A stretch of 64,000 nt of DNA from Bog-473 sp963766995 (GTDB lineage Bacteria; Actinomycetota; Acidimicrobiia; Acidimicrobiales; RAAP-2), in NCBI GenBank assembly GCA_963766995.1, contig CAVYCE010000001.1, positions 124,001 to 188,000 on the forward strand, written 5' to 3'. Positions 7,872-16,413 of this stretch are shown piece after piece; position 1 is the stretch's first letter, and every line of letters starts with the position of its first letter. Below the pieces are notes generated by a model. The model searched no databases. It saw only the letters and a program-made list of their open reading frames with translations, and was not told where the DNA came from. Both the position numbers and the translations under genes were made by a program.

Positions 7872-10271
7872 ATGCCGTCGAAGGGGTACCCGCTGGCCGG
7901 CATGGCCGTACTTGATCTATCGAGTGGGATCGCCGGTGGCTACTGCACCAAAATCCTGGCCGACGGCGGCGCCACCGTCATCAAGGTCGAGGCGCCCGAG
8001 GGCGACGCCCTGCGCGGTTGGACGGCGTCGGGAGCCAACATCCCCGACGGTGACGATGGCGCGCTGTTCCAGTACCTGGCGGCCAGCAAGCGCAGTCTCG
8101 TCATCGACCCCGATCAAGCAACATCCATGTCCGATCTCCCGCAGTTGCTGGCTCAGGCCGATGCCGTGGTCTGGTCTCCCGGCTCACGTCTCGCCGACAT
8201 GCCGGCGCTGGCACCGGCCTCCCTGCTTGTAGCTCACCCCCATCTCACCATCACCGCCATCACCCATTTCGGGCTCGAAGGACCGTGGAGTAACAGAGCC
8301 GCCACCGAGTTCACCCTGCAGGCCTGGTCCGGTGGCGTCATCGGGCTGGGACGTGGTGACCCCGAGAGGGCCCCGGTCCAGGTCGGCGGCCAAGTCGGTG
8401 AGTGGTTGTCCGGGGCCTACGCCGCCGTCGGCACCATGGCCTCACGACGGCGGGCCCGAGGCACAGGCGTCGGGGAAATCGTCGACGTCTCCATGCTCGA
8501 GGCACTCGCCATGTGTCTGACCTATTACCCCGTCACGTATTTCGATGCGACCAGTCACCCCTTCCGGTCCAAGCGGACGGTGGTGACACCCGGTGTCGGT
8601 CAGGCCAAGGACGGCATGGTGGCCGTCGGCGTGGGGACAGGCCAACAGTGGCTGGATTTCTGCGTCATGGTGGGTCATCCCGAGTGGGAAGAGGACAAGA
8701 CGCTCTTCCGCGAGCGCGGGCACCTGGCCCCGATCATTGACGAATGGTTCAGCCGTCACACCGTCGATGAGATCCGGGAGCTGGCCACTGCCTTCCGCCT
8801 CCCGCACTCGGTCATCGGCAACGGCGAGAACCTGCCGCATCTCGACCAGTTCGAGGCCCGAGGCTCATTCATCCAGTCGCCACGGGGTGGGTTCATACAA
8901 CCCGGCCTGCCCTACCGGATGCGCCCGGCCACCCTGCGCGCACCGGAAGCCCCGCCCACCCTCGGCGAGGCGAATGAAGTGACCTTCGACCAACGGTCAG
9001 ACGCACCCGTTCCTTTGGCGGCACCGCTGCCCATGAGCGGGGTCAAGGTGCTCGACATGACGGCGTTTTGGGCCGGCCCATCGTGCTCGCATCTGTTGGC
9101 CCTGCTCGGCGCGGACGTCATCCATGTGGAATCAATCAGTCACGTGGACGGCACCAGGATGCTGGGTGCCCCCATGACGGTGGAGCAGTGGTGGGAGCGC
9201 TCGCCCATCTTCGCCGGACTCAACACCAACAAGCGAAGCTTGACCCTCGACATGCAGGACGAGCGCGGCATGGCACTGCTCAAGAAACTCATCGCAACGG
9301 CCGACGTTGTGGTGGAGAACTACACCCCCCGTGTGCTCGACAACGCCGGGCTGACCTTCGACCTGTTGCGGTCGTTGCACGACGACATCGTGTTGGTCCG
9401 CATGCCCGGCTTCGGGCTGGACGGGCCATGGCGCGACAACGCCGCCTTCGCCTACACAATTGAAGATGCATCCGGACTGACCTGGCTCACCGGGCATCCC
9501 GATCAGAAGCCACTGGAGCCCTACTGCCTGGGCGATCCCAACGCCGGCATCCATGCCGTGGCCGGTTTGCTGCTGGCCCTGGAGCACCGCGACCGCTCCG
9601 GAGAGGGCGTTGCGGTCGAAGTGGCCATGGTGGATGCGGCCCTGAACATCACGGCGGAGCAGGTGATTGAGCACTCGGCTTATGGGATGCGTCTAGATCG
9701 TGACGGCAATCGAGGCCCGGCCGCGGCCCCGCAGAACCTGTACCTGACCGCTGACATTGACGAGAAAGGCCGCCAGGACACCTGGTTCGCCATTGCGGTG
9801 GCCACGGATGCGCAATGGACCGCGCTGGTCCACGCCATGGGCCAACCCTCGTGGGCGACGGACCCGGAGCTGGCATCGGCACCAGGACGTCGAGCCCGCC
9901 ATGACGAGATTGACCAACGGTTGAGCGCCTGGTGCGTTGAGCGCAAAGCTGATGAGATGGTGGAGCTCCTCTGGCCGGCAGGCGTGCCGGTAGCCCGCGT
10001 GATGCAGCCGCATCAGCAAGGGGAGCTCGACCAGCTCCAATTCCGTCACTTCTTCGAGACGCTGGAACACGCGGTGATGGGTGCCGCCCGGTACTCGACG
10101 CTGCCCATGCGCTTCTCGCAGGGTCCCTCCGCCCTCCATGGCTCCGCGGCGCCGTTGCTGGGTATGCACACCAATGAGATCCTCAAGGAGATCGGAGTGA
10201 GCGATGATGAGCTGGTGGCATTGGAGCGTGACGGCGTGATTGGCCGAGCGCCGGCCGGGGCGAAGTCATGA
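7872..10271 (+). CDS. tandem-domain class III CoA-transferase (CaiB/BaiF family)
   Basis: The 799-residue protein is two CaiB/BaiF domains in tandem, about 1-385 and 386-799, each starting with the family motif (GMAVLDLSSGIAGGYCTKIL; GVKVLDMTAFWAGPSCSHLL). The second half has the catalytic Asp555 in the GDPNAGIH motif, as in formyl-CoA transferase. In the first half the aligned stretch reads VGGQVGEWLSG and appears to lack the Asp. Class III enzymes normally work as interlocked dimers of about 400-residue chains, so this fusion could form the dimer within one chain. It would move CoA between a donor and an acid substrate in the operon's pathway. Start ATG 7872 lies 9 bases after the crotonase stop. 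Confidence 0.88.
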   Translation: MPSKGYPLAGMAVLDLSSGIAGGYCTKILADGGATVIKVEAPEGDALRGWTASGANIPDGDDGALFQYLAASKRSLVIDPDQATSMSDLPQLLAQADAVVWSPGSRLADMPALAPASLLVAHPHLTITAITHFGLEGPWSNRAATEFTLQAWSGGVIGLGRGDPERAPVQVGGQVGEWLSGAYAAVGTMASRRRARGTGVGEIVDVSMLEALAMCLTYYPVTYFDATSHPFRSKRTVVTPGVGQAKDGMVAVGVGTGQQWLDFCVMVGHPEWEEDKTLFRERGHLAPIIDEWFSRHTVDEIRELATAFRLPHSVIGNGENLPHLDQFEARGSFIQSPRGGFIQPGLPYRMRPATLRAPEAPPTLGEANEVTFDQRSDAPVPLAAPLPMSGVKVLDMTAFWAGPSCSHLLALLGADVIHVESISHVDGTRMLGAPMTVEQWWERSPIFAGLNTNKRSLTLDMQDERGMALLKKLIATADVVVENYTPRVLDNAGLTFDLLRSLHDDIVLVRMPGFGLDGPWRDNAAFAYTIEDASGLTWLTGHPDQKPLEPYCLGDPNAGIHAVAGLLLALEHRDRSGEGVAVEVAMVDAALNITAEQVIEHSAYGMRLDRDGNRGPAAAPQNLYLTADIDEKGRQDTWFAIAVATDAQWTALVHAMGQPSWATDPELASAPGRRARHDEIDQRLSAWCVERKADEMVELLWPAGVPVARVMQPHQQGELDQLQFRHFFETLEHAVMGAARYSTLPMRFSQGPSALHGSAAPLLGMHTNEILKEIGVSDDELVALERDGVIGRAPAGAKS

Positions 10272-10305
10272 AGAAAACATTCGAGCGAAACATCCGGGAG
10301 TCGAG

Positions 10306-11658
10306 ATGACCGATCAACTCATACAGACCGCATCGGAAGTCCCGTTTGCCATGAAGAGTGGCACCCGGGTGCCGGCCCCCCGTTACTTCGACCAGGCCTT
10401 CGCCCAACTCGAGGACGAGCGGTTGTGGTCACGAACCTGGCAGATGGCGTGCCGCCTGGAAGAGATTCCGACCCCCGGCGACTACGTGACGTACACAATC
10501 GGGGATCAGTCACTCATTGTTCTGCGACTCAACGAGACGACCATCCGGGCCTACCAAAACGCGTGCCGTCACAGAGGTACCCAGCTGGCCATGGGGAGCG
10601 GCTCGTTCCGCGGCGGTCAGATCGCCTGCCCGTTTCACGGGTGGCGCTGGAATCTCGATGGCACCAACTCCTTCGTGTTCGGCCAGGAGGCTTTCACCGA
10701 GAACGTGATCGACCCTCTTGAGCTCTGCCTCCCCCAGGCCAGGGTCGACACTTGGGGCGCCTGCGTGTGGGTCAATCTGGATCCGAATGCGCCGCCACTT
10801 TCGGAGGCCCTCGACCCCATGCCGTCGCTACTCGATCCGCTCGGCATCGACCTGATGAAGGTGATCTGGTGGAAGGCCGTGGATCTACCGGCCAACTGGA
10901 AGCTGGCCATGGAGGCGTTCATTGAGGGCTACCACGTGATGGCCAGCCATCCCCAGATCACCCAAGGCCAGTTCGACCAGTACGACCCGAATTCACTGGT
11001 CTATGAAGTGCACCCGAACGGGCACTCTCACTACATCAACAAGCCCGGGGCCCAACGCAGTCAGCGACGCAAAGTTGACTACCTCGACGAGGTCGACGCG
11101 CTGATCGACGCCAGTCGCATCCTCTGCGAGGGGCTGGAGGCGATGACCCTGCCGCGAGACCTTCAGGTCATAGAGCAGCTGCGCGAGCGAGAAGTAGCCG
11201 AAGATGCATCGCTGGGGAGCGAGCTAATGAAGGCCATTTACGAGCACGCGGACCAAGCCGGGATCCCGCTGCCGCGCCTCAAGGGCAACGATCTGATCAA
11301 GTGGGGTGGGGTGTTCTTCGTGTTCCCCAACTACTTCGTACTTCCGCAGTATGGCAACGCCTTGTGTTACCGGTTCCGGCCTGTGCACGGCGACCCCGAG
11401 CGCTGCCTCCTCGAGCTCTGGTCGGTGTCCATCCCGGGTGCCGACGATGCCATCAGTCGGCCCGAACTACAGGGACCATTTGCGCCGGACGACCCCGAAC
11501 ACTGGCCGCTCATCCCGCTACAGGACTTCGCCAACATCACCCGCCAACAGAAGGGCGTGCACAACCGCACCTTCGAAGCCACCCGGATTTCTCACATCTA
11601 CGAGGTGGGCATCGCCAATATGCACCAGGAGATCGATCGTCACCTGGCCCAGGACTGA
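10306..11658 (+). CDS. Rieske non-heme iron oxygenase, alpha (catalytic) subunit
   Basis: The 450-residue protein has an N-terminal Rieske domain with the [2Fe-2S] ligands Cys87-x-His89 (CRHRG) and Cys108-x2-His111 (CPFHGW). The C-terminal catalytic domain has mononuclear iron ligands His210 and His215 in EGYHVMASHP, with a likely third ligand Asp407 in LQDFANITRQQKG. Such enzymes use electrons from a ferredoxin to mono- or dihydroxylate, or to demethylate, ring or side-chain carbons. ATG 10306 is the chosen start, with GGGAG about 8 bases upstream. It is followed after 2 bases by a ferredoxin gene, its probable electron donor. No reductase gene or beta subunit is next to it. A KshA-like or carnitine-oxygenase-like substrate range cannot be resolved. 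Confidence 0.92.
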   Translation: MTDQLIQTASEVPFAMKSGTRVPAPRYFDQAFAQLEDERLWSRTWQMACRLEEIPTPGDYVTYTIGDQSLIVLRLNETTIRAYQNACRHRGTQLAMGSGSFRGGQIACPFHGWRWNLDGTNSFVFGQEAFTENVIDPLELCLPQARVDTWGACVWVNLDPNAPPLSEALDPMPSLLDPLGIDLMKVIWWKAVDLPANWKLAMEAFIEGYHVMASHPQITQGQFDQYDPNSLVYEVHPNGHSHYINKPGAQRSQRRKVDYLDEVDALIDASRILCEGLEAMTLPRDLQVIEQLREREVAEDASLGSELMKAIYEHADQAGIPLPRLKGNDLIKWGGVFFVFPNYFVLPQYGNALCYRFRPVHGDPERCLLELWSVSIPGADDAISRPELQGPFAPDDPEHWPLIPLQDFANITRQQKGVHNRTFEATRISHIYEVGIANMHQEIDRHLAQD

Positions 11659-11660
11659 GC

Positions 11661-11963
11661 ATGCCGAGCGTGCGGGTCGATCCGAATGGGATCGTGATCA
11701 CCCTTAGTCCTCCGGAGACACTCATTGAGGCCGCCTGGCGACTCGGGTACTACTGGCCCACCCGGTGCTACGGGCAAGCTGAGTGCACCGCCTGCAACAT
11801 CGAGATCACAGAAGGCGTGGAACATGCCTCACCCATGGGTGAGGAGGAGGCAGCCACCCTGGCCACCATGGGTGCCCGGGGACGATTGGTGAGGCTGGCC
11901 TGCCGCACCACCTTTGACGAGGACGCCGCCGTTTACAAGCGGGGCGTGCGTGTTGCGGAGTAG
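11661..11963 (+). CDS. plant-type [2Fe-2S] ferredoxin
   Basis: The 100-residue protein carries Cys36, Cys42, Cys45 and Cys81 in the C-x5-C-x2-C...C pattern (TRCYGQAECTACNIEI and RLACRT) of plant-type [2Fe-2S] ferredoxins. A SPPETLIEAAWRLGYYWP segment before the cluster matches the usual conserved helix. It most likely donates electrons to the Rieske oxygenase whose stop codon lies 2 bases upstream. The ATG at 11661 overlaps nothing and gives the standard ferredoxin N-terminus. The required NAD(P)H:ferredoxin reductase is not in this window. The gene ends the operon; the next gene is on the opposite strand 13 bases away. Confidence 0.9.
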   Translation: MPSVRVDPNGIVITLSPPETLIEAAWRLGYYWPTRCYGQAECTACNIEITEGVEHASPMGEEEAATLATMGARGRLVRLACRTTFDEDAAVYKRGVRVAE

Positions 11964-11976
11964 GACGGCAGCCAGT

Positions 11977-12477
11977 TCAGTGCGCCGCTCCGGCCGCTTC
12001 CCACTCCTCCTGATGGGTCCGGGCGTTTTCGGCCAGCTGGGCCCAACGACCTTCGCTCTCGCTGACTTTGATGCCGAAGGGGCTCGAACCGCGGAACTCG
12101 AGCACCTCGACACCGTCGGGGCCCGCCTTGTACGAGTAGGGCGCACCGGCCGGCACATAGAAACCCTCTCCCGCTTCCACCACTTGGTTGCCCAGGTGCG
12201 CTTCGCCCTTCACCACGTAATACAGACAGTCGACGTCATGGGAATGACGGGGCAGGGCGTAGTGAGGGGCGTACCAGAGCCGCACCAGGTTCATGCCACC
12301 GTTGTCGGTGTCCCAGAAGAGCACTTCGTTGATGTAGCCGGCCGTGGTACCCACGTCCTTCAACACGGCCCGATCCGGCATCGGGTCCATCACCGGCCGA
12401 CCCATCAGTGTGGTGTCGCCCAGGTCCCGGCGGTCCTTCTGCCGGAACACCTGCAGTCCTCGGGATCTCGTGGCCAT
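11977..12477 (-). CDS. cupin-domain protein
   Basis: The 166-residue protein contains a single cupin barrel. Motif 1 is visible as LPRHSHDVDCLYYVVKGEAHLG with the H-x-H pair, and motif 2 as GEGFYVPAGAPYSYKAG, where the usual final His of motif 2 is replaced by Tyr. This suggests altered metal binding or a binding-only role. Small cupins next to oxidoreductases often bind or isomerise pathway intermediates, or act as dioxygenases. The ATG start at 12477 diverges from the SDR gene at 12572, and the 94-bp space between holds the TTTCGATACCGAA motif. It converges on the ferredoxin gene end to end. Confidence 0.8.
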   Translation of the reverse strand: MATRSRGLQVFRQKDRRDLGDTTLMGRPVMDPMPDRAVLKDVGTTAGYINEVLFWDTDNGGMNLVRLWYAPHYALPRHSHDVDCLYYVVKGEAHLGNQVVEAGEGFYVPAGAPYSYKAGPDGVEVLEFRGSSPFGIKVSESEGRWAQLAENARTHQEEWEAAGAAH

Positions 12478-12531
12478 GTGCCCCCGCTTTTCTCGTTGAA
12501 CGTTTCGTCGTCTGACGCGACCACCACACTA

Positions 12532-12545
12532 TTTCGATACCGAAG
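12532..12545. promoter_or_regulatory. shared operator motif, copy 1 (TTTCGATACCGAAG)
   Basis: This is a near-palindrome, TTTCG-ATAC-CGAAG, between the divergent cupin and SDR genes. It is 26 bases before the SDR start and 54 before the cupin start. Thirteen bases are identical to copy 2 at 16293-16306, which lies between the divergent P450 genes. Occurrence in two divergent promoter regions 3.8 kb apart argues for a common repressor, possibly the TetR protein at 17603-18247. Confidence 0.6.
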
Positions 12546-12571
12546 TACCTGCGAGAGAAGAGGGATCGGCC

Positions 12572-13357
12572 ATGAGTGAGGAACTGAGCGGCAAGATCGC
12601 CATTGTCACCGGTGGTGCCAACGGGATCGGAGCCGCCACGGTGTCGAAGTTCGTGCAGGAAGGCGCTCGGGTGGTCATCGCCGATCTGGACGATTCGGCC
12701 GGCGAGGCCTTTGCCCGTTCGCTCGGCGACGGGGCTGCCTTCTGCCATGTGGACGTGTCCGATGCCGATCAGGTGCAGCACATGGTCGACTTCACGGTGG
12801 ATCGCTTCGGTGGCCTCAACGTCCTGTTCAACAATGCCGGCGTCGCCCCCCCTCTCAGCCGCTTCCTGCACGACGACCTGGTTGACTTCGATCGCCTGAT
12901 GCGGATCAATGTGTTGGGCGTCATGCTGGGGAGCCAACGGGCTGCTCGCTACATGAAGGACAACGGCGGCGGATCTATCGTCAACTGTGCCTCCATTGCC
13001 GGCATTCAGCCCGGGGTGGGTCTGGCCACCTACCGAGCCTCGAAAGCCGCCGTCATTCACGTCACCCGATCCATCGCCGTGGATCTGGCGCAATACAAAA
13101 TCAGGGTCAATGCCATCGCCCCGGGCAATATCCAGACCGACATGACCAGTTACGACATGGATGCGGTGACCCGCTTCACCCAGCCACTGCCTCGTCAAGG
13201 TCAGTCAGACGATGTGGCCAACGCAGTGGTGTACCTGGCCAGCGACCGTGCGGCCCAGATCACCGGGATCGTCATCCCGATTGATGGGGGCACCACAGCC
13301 GGAGCGCCCGCCTCGCAGGTCAAGCTGATGATGTCGGCGGGAGCTGAAAAGAGCTAG
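12572..13357 (+). CDS. short-chain dehydrogenase/reductase (SDR)
   Basis: This is a 261-residue classical SDR. The NAD(P)-binding motif TGGANGIG is near the N-terminus and the acidic residue in VVIADLDD indicates NAD(H) preference. The NNAG-type motif is FNNAGVAPP, and the catalytic residues are Ser141, Tyr154 and Lys158 (TYRASK). It would interconvert a secondary alcohol and ketone, for example a hydroxyl introduced by the adjacent P450s or a beta-hydroxyacyl-CoA. The ATG start has AGAAGAGGGAT upstream. Its stop overlaps the stop of the opposite-strand flavoprotein gene by 4 bases around a CTAG palindrome. Confidence 0.93.
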   Translation: MSEELSGKIAIVTGGANGIGAATVSKFVQEGARVVIADLDDSAGEAFARSLGDGAAFCHVDVSDADQVQHMVDFTVDRFGGLNVLFNNAGVAPPLSRFLHDDLVDFDRLMRINVLGVMLGSQRAARYMKDNGGGSIVNCASIAGIQPGVGLATYRASKAAVIHVTRSIAVDLAQYKIRVNAIAPGNIQTDMTSYDMDAVTRFTQPLPRQGQSDDVANAVVYLASDRAAQITGIVIPIDGGTTAGAPASQVKLMMSAGAEKS

Positions 13358-15015
13358 TTCCCGGTGGCGTGGCGGGCCGCCACGTAGCCGAACACCATGG
13401 TGTTGGCGATGCTGGCTCCTGGGCCGAGGTAGTGCCGTCCCATCACTGTGGCCGTGCCATTGCCAGTGCCGTAGAGCCCCTCAATGGGTTGGTCATCCTG
13501 GTTGAGCACCTGTGCGTGCTCGTTGGTGACAAGCCCGCCACACGTGCCGATGTCGCCCGGCAGCACCTGCACTGCGTAGTACGGCGCCTCATCAAGTGGG
13601 CCGAGACACGGGTGCACTCGGTGGTTGGGGTCGCCCAGCGCACGGTTGTAGGCGGACTCACCTCGGCCGTAATCAGGGTCGACACCCTGCCGGGCACCGA
13701 CATTGAAATGCTCCACCGACTGGATCAAACCTTCTGGATCGATCTCACACAGGACTGCCAGATCGTGCAGCGTCGGCGCCTGCTTGAGGAGCCCGCTCTC
13801 CCGAAGGGACTTCGGGAAGAAACCAGGTCGGGAGCGCTGGTGGGCGTAACGCTTCCGGTACCGATCATCGAAGATCAACCAACATGGAACGGCCTTGCTG
13901 GTCTTGTCCCGGGCGTACATCGCCTTTCCGACCTCCATATAGGAGTTCGACTCGTTGACGAATCGCTGCCCTGCCGCATCGACATAAATGGTCCGAGGCC
14001 GTTGGCGAGCCTGGTCGAGGGTGGACTGGGCGAATCGCCCCGTCCGCGGCGACGGCAGCCACCACGCCTCGTCCATCAGGTCGATCTTGGCCCCCAGTCG
14101 CATGGCTATCTGGATCACTTCGCCGGTGTCGCCAGGGTTCGACATCGACCACTTTCCCTTGTTGGGTTGCTCGCCACCGTATTGCTGACGCATCTCGGGA
14201 TTATGGGCGAAGCCCCCCGAAGCAAGCACCACGCCCCGGGTGGCCCGGATCAGCACCGGCTTCCCATTGCGCATGGCGCGGACGCCGACGACTCGACCCT
14301 CTTCCACAATGAGGTCATTGAGTGGCGCCTCCGTCCACACCTCCACACCTTTGTCCAGGGCTACCTTGAGGGTCTGCGCGATCAGCGACGCTCCGTTGGT
14401 GAGAAGAGCCTGCCGGCGCAGTCGAGCAGTCAGGGTCCGGATCACGACGCGGGCTGAGACGGCAAAGGCTCGGAGGCTGCGATTGAAGTTGGAGAGTGAT
14501 CGAGCCTCATTCGTCATCACGGACATACCCAGACTCTGGGCCAGGCCCGGCTGAAGCTTTTCAAGCCACGGACCCAGCACATGCCCGTCGAAGGGAACCG
14601 GCTCAATGCCACGACCGACGTCGTGCCCCCCCTTGGCGTTGGAGTAGTAGTCGCTGTAGCCACGGCAGTAGACGAGCCGAACACCTAGGTCCTGAAGAAA
14701 ATCGACCATCTCGGGCCCGGCCGTGAGGAAGGCGTGACGCCGCTCGAGCGAGGAACACTGCCCTACATCTCCCACGACGGCCTCGAAGTGGATCAAGGCG
14801 TCTTCATATGAATCCGGCTCGCCCGCTTTGCGCATGACCGAGTTGTTGGGCACCCAGAGGATGCCGCCCGACATGCACGTGGAGCCTCCGATCAGCGCTT
14901 GCTTTTCGAGCACCAGCGCGCTGGCCCCGGCTTCGACCGCGGCCAGAGCGGCCACCACGCCGCCGCCGCCGGATCCCACGATCACCACGTCCACAGTGGT
15001 GTCCCATTCGGTCAC
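13354..15015 (-). CDS. FAD-dependent oxidoreductase, KstD/fumarate-reductase flavoprotein family
   Basis: The 553-residue protein begins with an FAD dinucleotide-binding motif (VVIVGSGGGGVVAALAAVEA) and a VLEK ribose-binding Glu. Near residue 265 it has a long TRGVVLASGGFAHNPEMR segment, and the C-terminus shows GLYGTGNGTATVMGRHYLGP followed by an ANTMVFGYVAARHA helix. These are the FAD_binding_2 landmarks of 3-ketosteroid delta1-dehydrogenases and related dehydrogenases. The GxGxGTATVMGRxYxGPGxxI ending is especially KstD-like. It would introduce a double bond next to a ring ketone. Assignment to a steroid substrate is not proved. It starts 1 base after the P450 stop and is co-transcribed with that gene. 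Confidence 0.85.
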   Translation of the reverse strand: MTEWDTTVDVVIVGSGGGGVVAALAAVEAGASALVLEKQALIGGSTCMSGGILWVPNNSVMRKAGEPDSYEDALIHFEAVVGDVGQCSSLERRHAFLTAGPEMVDFLQDLGVRLVYCRGYSDYYSNAKGGHDVGRGIEPVPFDGHVLGPWLEKLQPGLAQSLGMSVMTNEARSLSNFNRSLRAFAVSARVVIRTLTARLRRQALLTNGASLIAQTLKVALDKGVEVWTEAPLNDLIVEEGRVVGVRAMRNGKPVLIRATRGVVLASGGFAHNPEMRQQYGGEQPNKGKWSMSNPGDTGEVIQIAMRLGAKIDLMDEAWWLPSPRTGRFAQSTLDQARQRPRTIYVDAAGQRFVNESNSYMEVGKAMYARDKTSKAVPCWLIFDDRYRKRYAHQRSRPGFFPKSLRESGLLKQAPTLHDLAVLCEIDPEGLIQSVEHFNVGARQGVDPDYGRGESAYNRALGDPNHRVHPCLGPLDEAPYYAVQVLPGDIGTCGGLVTNEHAQVLNQDDQPIEGLYGTGNGTATVMGRHYLGPGASIANTMVFGYVAARHATGN

Positions 15016-15016
15016 G

Positions 15017-16267
15017 TCATGACCCCACCGGAGTGAACTCGACCGAGAGTGATGTCAGCCCCCGCAAGAAGTAGGTCGGAAGGTACTCGTAGTGACGATC
15101 CCCGGCCGGACCATGAGCGGCCTCAGAGATCGTCACACTTCCCAACCGATCAAACAGGCGATTGACCACAATCCGACCCTCGGCCCGGGCCAGGTGTGCT
15201 CCGGCACAGTGATGGATGCCGTGCCCGAACGCAATGTGGTTCTTGGCATTGGCCCGGTGCAGGTCAAAGGTCGCCGGATCCGGAAAAGTACGTGGGTCAC
15301 GGTTGGCCGCTCCCGGCAGCAACATCACGCTGTCGCCTGGTGCGATAGTGACGTCACCGACGGTCACCGGCACCCGGGCCATGCGGAACTGCACGCGGAG
15401 CGGGCTTTCGTAGCGCAGGGTCTCCTCAATGAAATTCGGGATGAGATCCCTGTCCTTGCGCAGAGCCTCCTGGATGTCCGGGCGTTCGGCGATGACGCGC
15501 AGGGCGAAGGAGAGGAGTCGGACTGTGGTCTCCTGCCCACCGGCGAAGAGGTTGGCGGCCAGCAGTGCCACATCGTTGACTTCGGGCAGACTGCCGTCGG
15601 AGAAGGTGGCCGTCGCCATTTCAGAAATGATGTCGTCGGAGGGATTCGCTCGCCGGTCCTGAATGTAGGACGCGAACTGGTTGTAGAGAAACTCGAGCGG
15701 CTTGTGTTCCAGCTCGCTGTGGGCCTTACCCATGCGTTCGCGGAACAGATTGTGGTCCGTTTCAGGCACGCCCTCCAGATCGGCAATGACCAGCATGGGA
15801 AAGGTCTCGGCAAAATCGCTGATGAATTCGCAGCTGCCCGCTCCGATGAACTCGTCAATGAGGGCATCGGCCTGGCGCCACATGAACTCTTCGTTCTCCC
15901 GCAGGCGCACCGGCGTGAGGAGCCGCATCAGCAGTCGACGATGGGCCGTGTGCTTGGGCTGGTCGAAGGCGGGAAGCTGATCGCTGAACGGGAGCATGTC
16001 GCGGTACTGCTCAATGATGTCGCTGACATCGTCGCCTTCGAAGGGCACCGGGAACTTCATGAAGGGGCCACTCACCGCGTTGCAGGAGGAGAACTGTGAC
16101 GGGTTGTTATAGATGGCCCGCGCCTCTTCGTACCCGGTCGCCATGTAAACCCCGAAGTTGGGCTCGCGCCAAATGGGCGCCATGGCCCGTATGGCGTCGT
16201 AGTAGTCGTAGGGGTTGGCCTGGACCTCCTTGTCCGTGAAGAAGTTGGTCGTTTCCGGGTTACTCAC
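15017..16267 (-). CDS. cytochrome P450
   Basis: The 416-residue P450 has the I-helix oxygen-activation segment LFAGGQETTVRLL, the K-helix ExxR (ETLRYESP) and the heme loop FGHGIHHCAGAHLARAE with Cys354 as axial ligand. Lack of a signal or membrane anchor fits a soluble class I bacterial P450 needing a ferredoxin. It precedes the KstD-like flavoprotein in the same transcript and diverges from a second P450 with 146 bp between them. The space contains copy 2 of the TTTCGATACCGAA motif 26 bases upstream of this start. The 3Fe-4S ferredoxin at 28504-28722 or the [2Fe-2S] ferredoxin at 11661-11963 could serve it. The substrate is unknown. Confidence 0.95.
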   Translation of the reverse strand: MSNPETTNFFTDKEVQANPYDYYDAIRAMAPIWREPNFGVYMATGYEEARAIYNNPSQFSSCNAVSGPFMKFPVPFEGDDVSDIIEQYRDMLPFSDQLPAFDQPKHTAHRRLLMRLLTPVRLRENEEFMWRQADALIDEFIGAGSCEFISDFAETFPMLVIADLEGVPETDHNLFRERMGKAHSELEHKPLEFLYNQFASYIQDRRANPSDDIISEMATATFSDGSLPEVNDVALLAANLFAGGQETTVRLLSFALRVIAERPDIQEALRKDRDLIPNFIEETLRYESPLRVQFRMARVPVTVGDVTIAPGDSVMLLPGAANRDPRTFPDPATFDLHRANAKNHIAFGHGIHHCAGAHLARAEGRIVVNRLFDRLGSVTISEAAHGPAGDRHYEYLPTYFLRGLTSLSVEFTPVGS

Positions 16268-16292
16268 GGCCCTCGGCTCCCCTCCAGATTTG

Positions 16293-16306
16293 TTTCGATA
16301 CCGAAA
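16293..16306. promoter_or_regulatory. shared operator motif, copy 2 (TTTCGATACCGAAA)
   Basis: This is a perfect inverted repeat TTTCG-ATAC-CGAAA in the space between two divergently transcribed P450 genes, 26 bases from the minus-strand start codon at 16267. Thirteen of its bases are identical to copy 1 at 12532. The position close to a start codon fits a repressor operator. A TetR gene follows the plus-strand P450. Confidence 0.65.
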
Positions 16307-16413
16307 GAAACTCTAGGGCGACCGCCCGCCATTTCGCTGGTCCAGGCACCTCTTGCCCCCTTCGGGTATTGGTGCCATGATTCTGACACGAATATTCGCC
16401 TACTGGGGGGCTC

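Noticed and set aside
13369..14457. A 362-codon plus-strand frame opposite the KstD-like flavoprotein
   Set aside because: Shadow of a real FAD-dependent enzyme with clear cofactor motifs; the antisense product has none.
15092..16099. A 335-codon plus-strand frame opposite the minus-strand P450
   Set aside because: Antisense to a complete P450; composition is that of a shadow frame.
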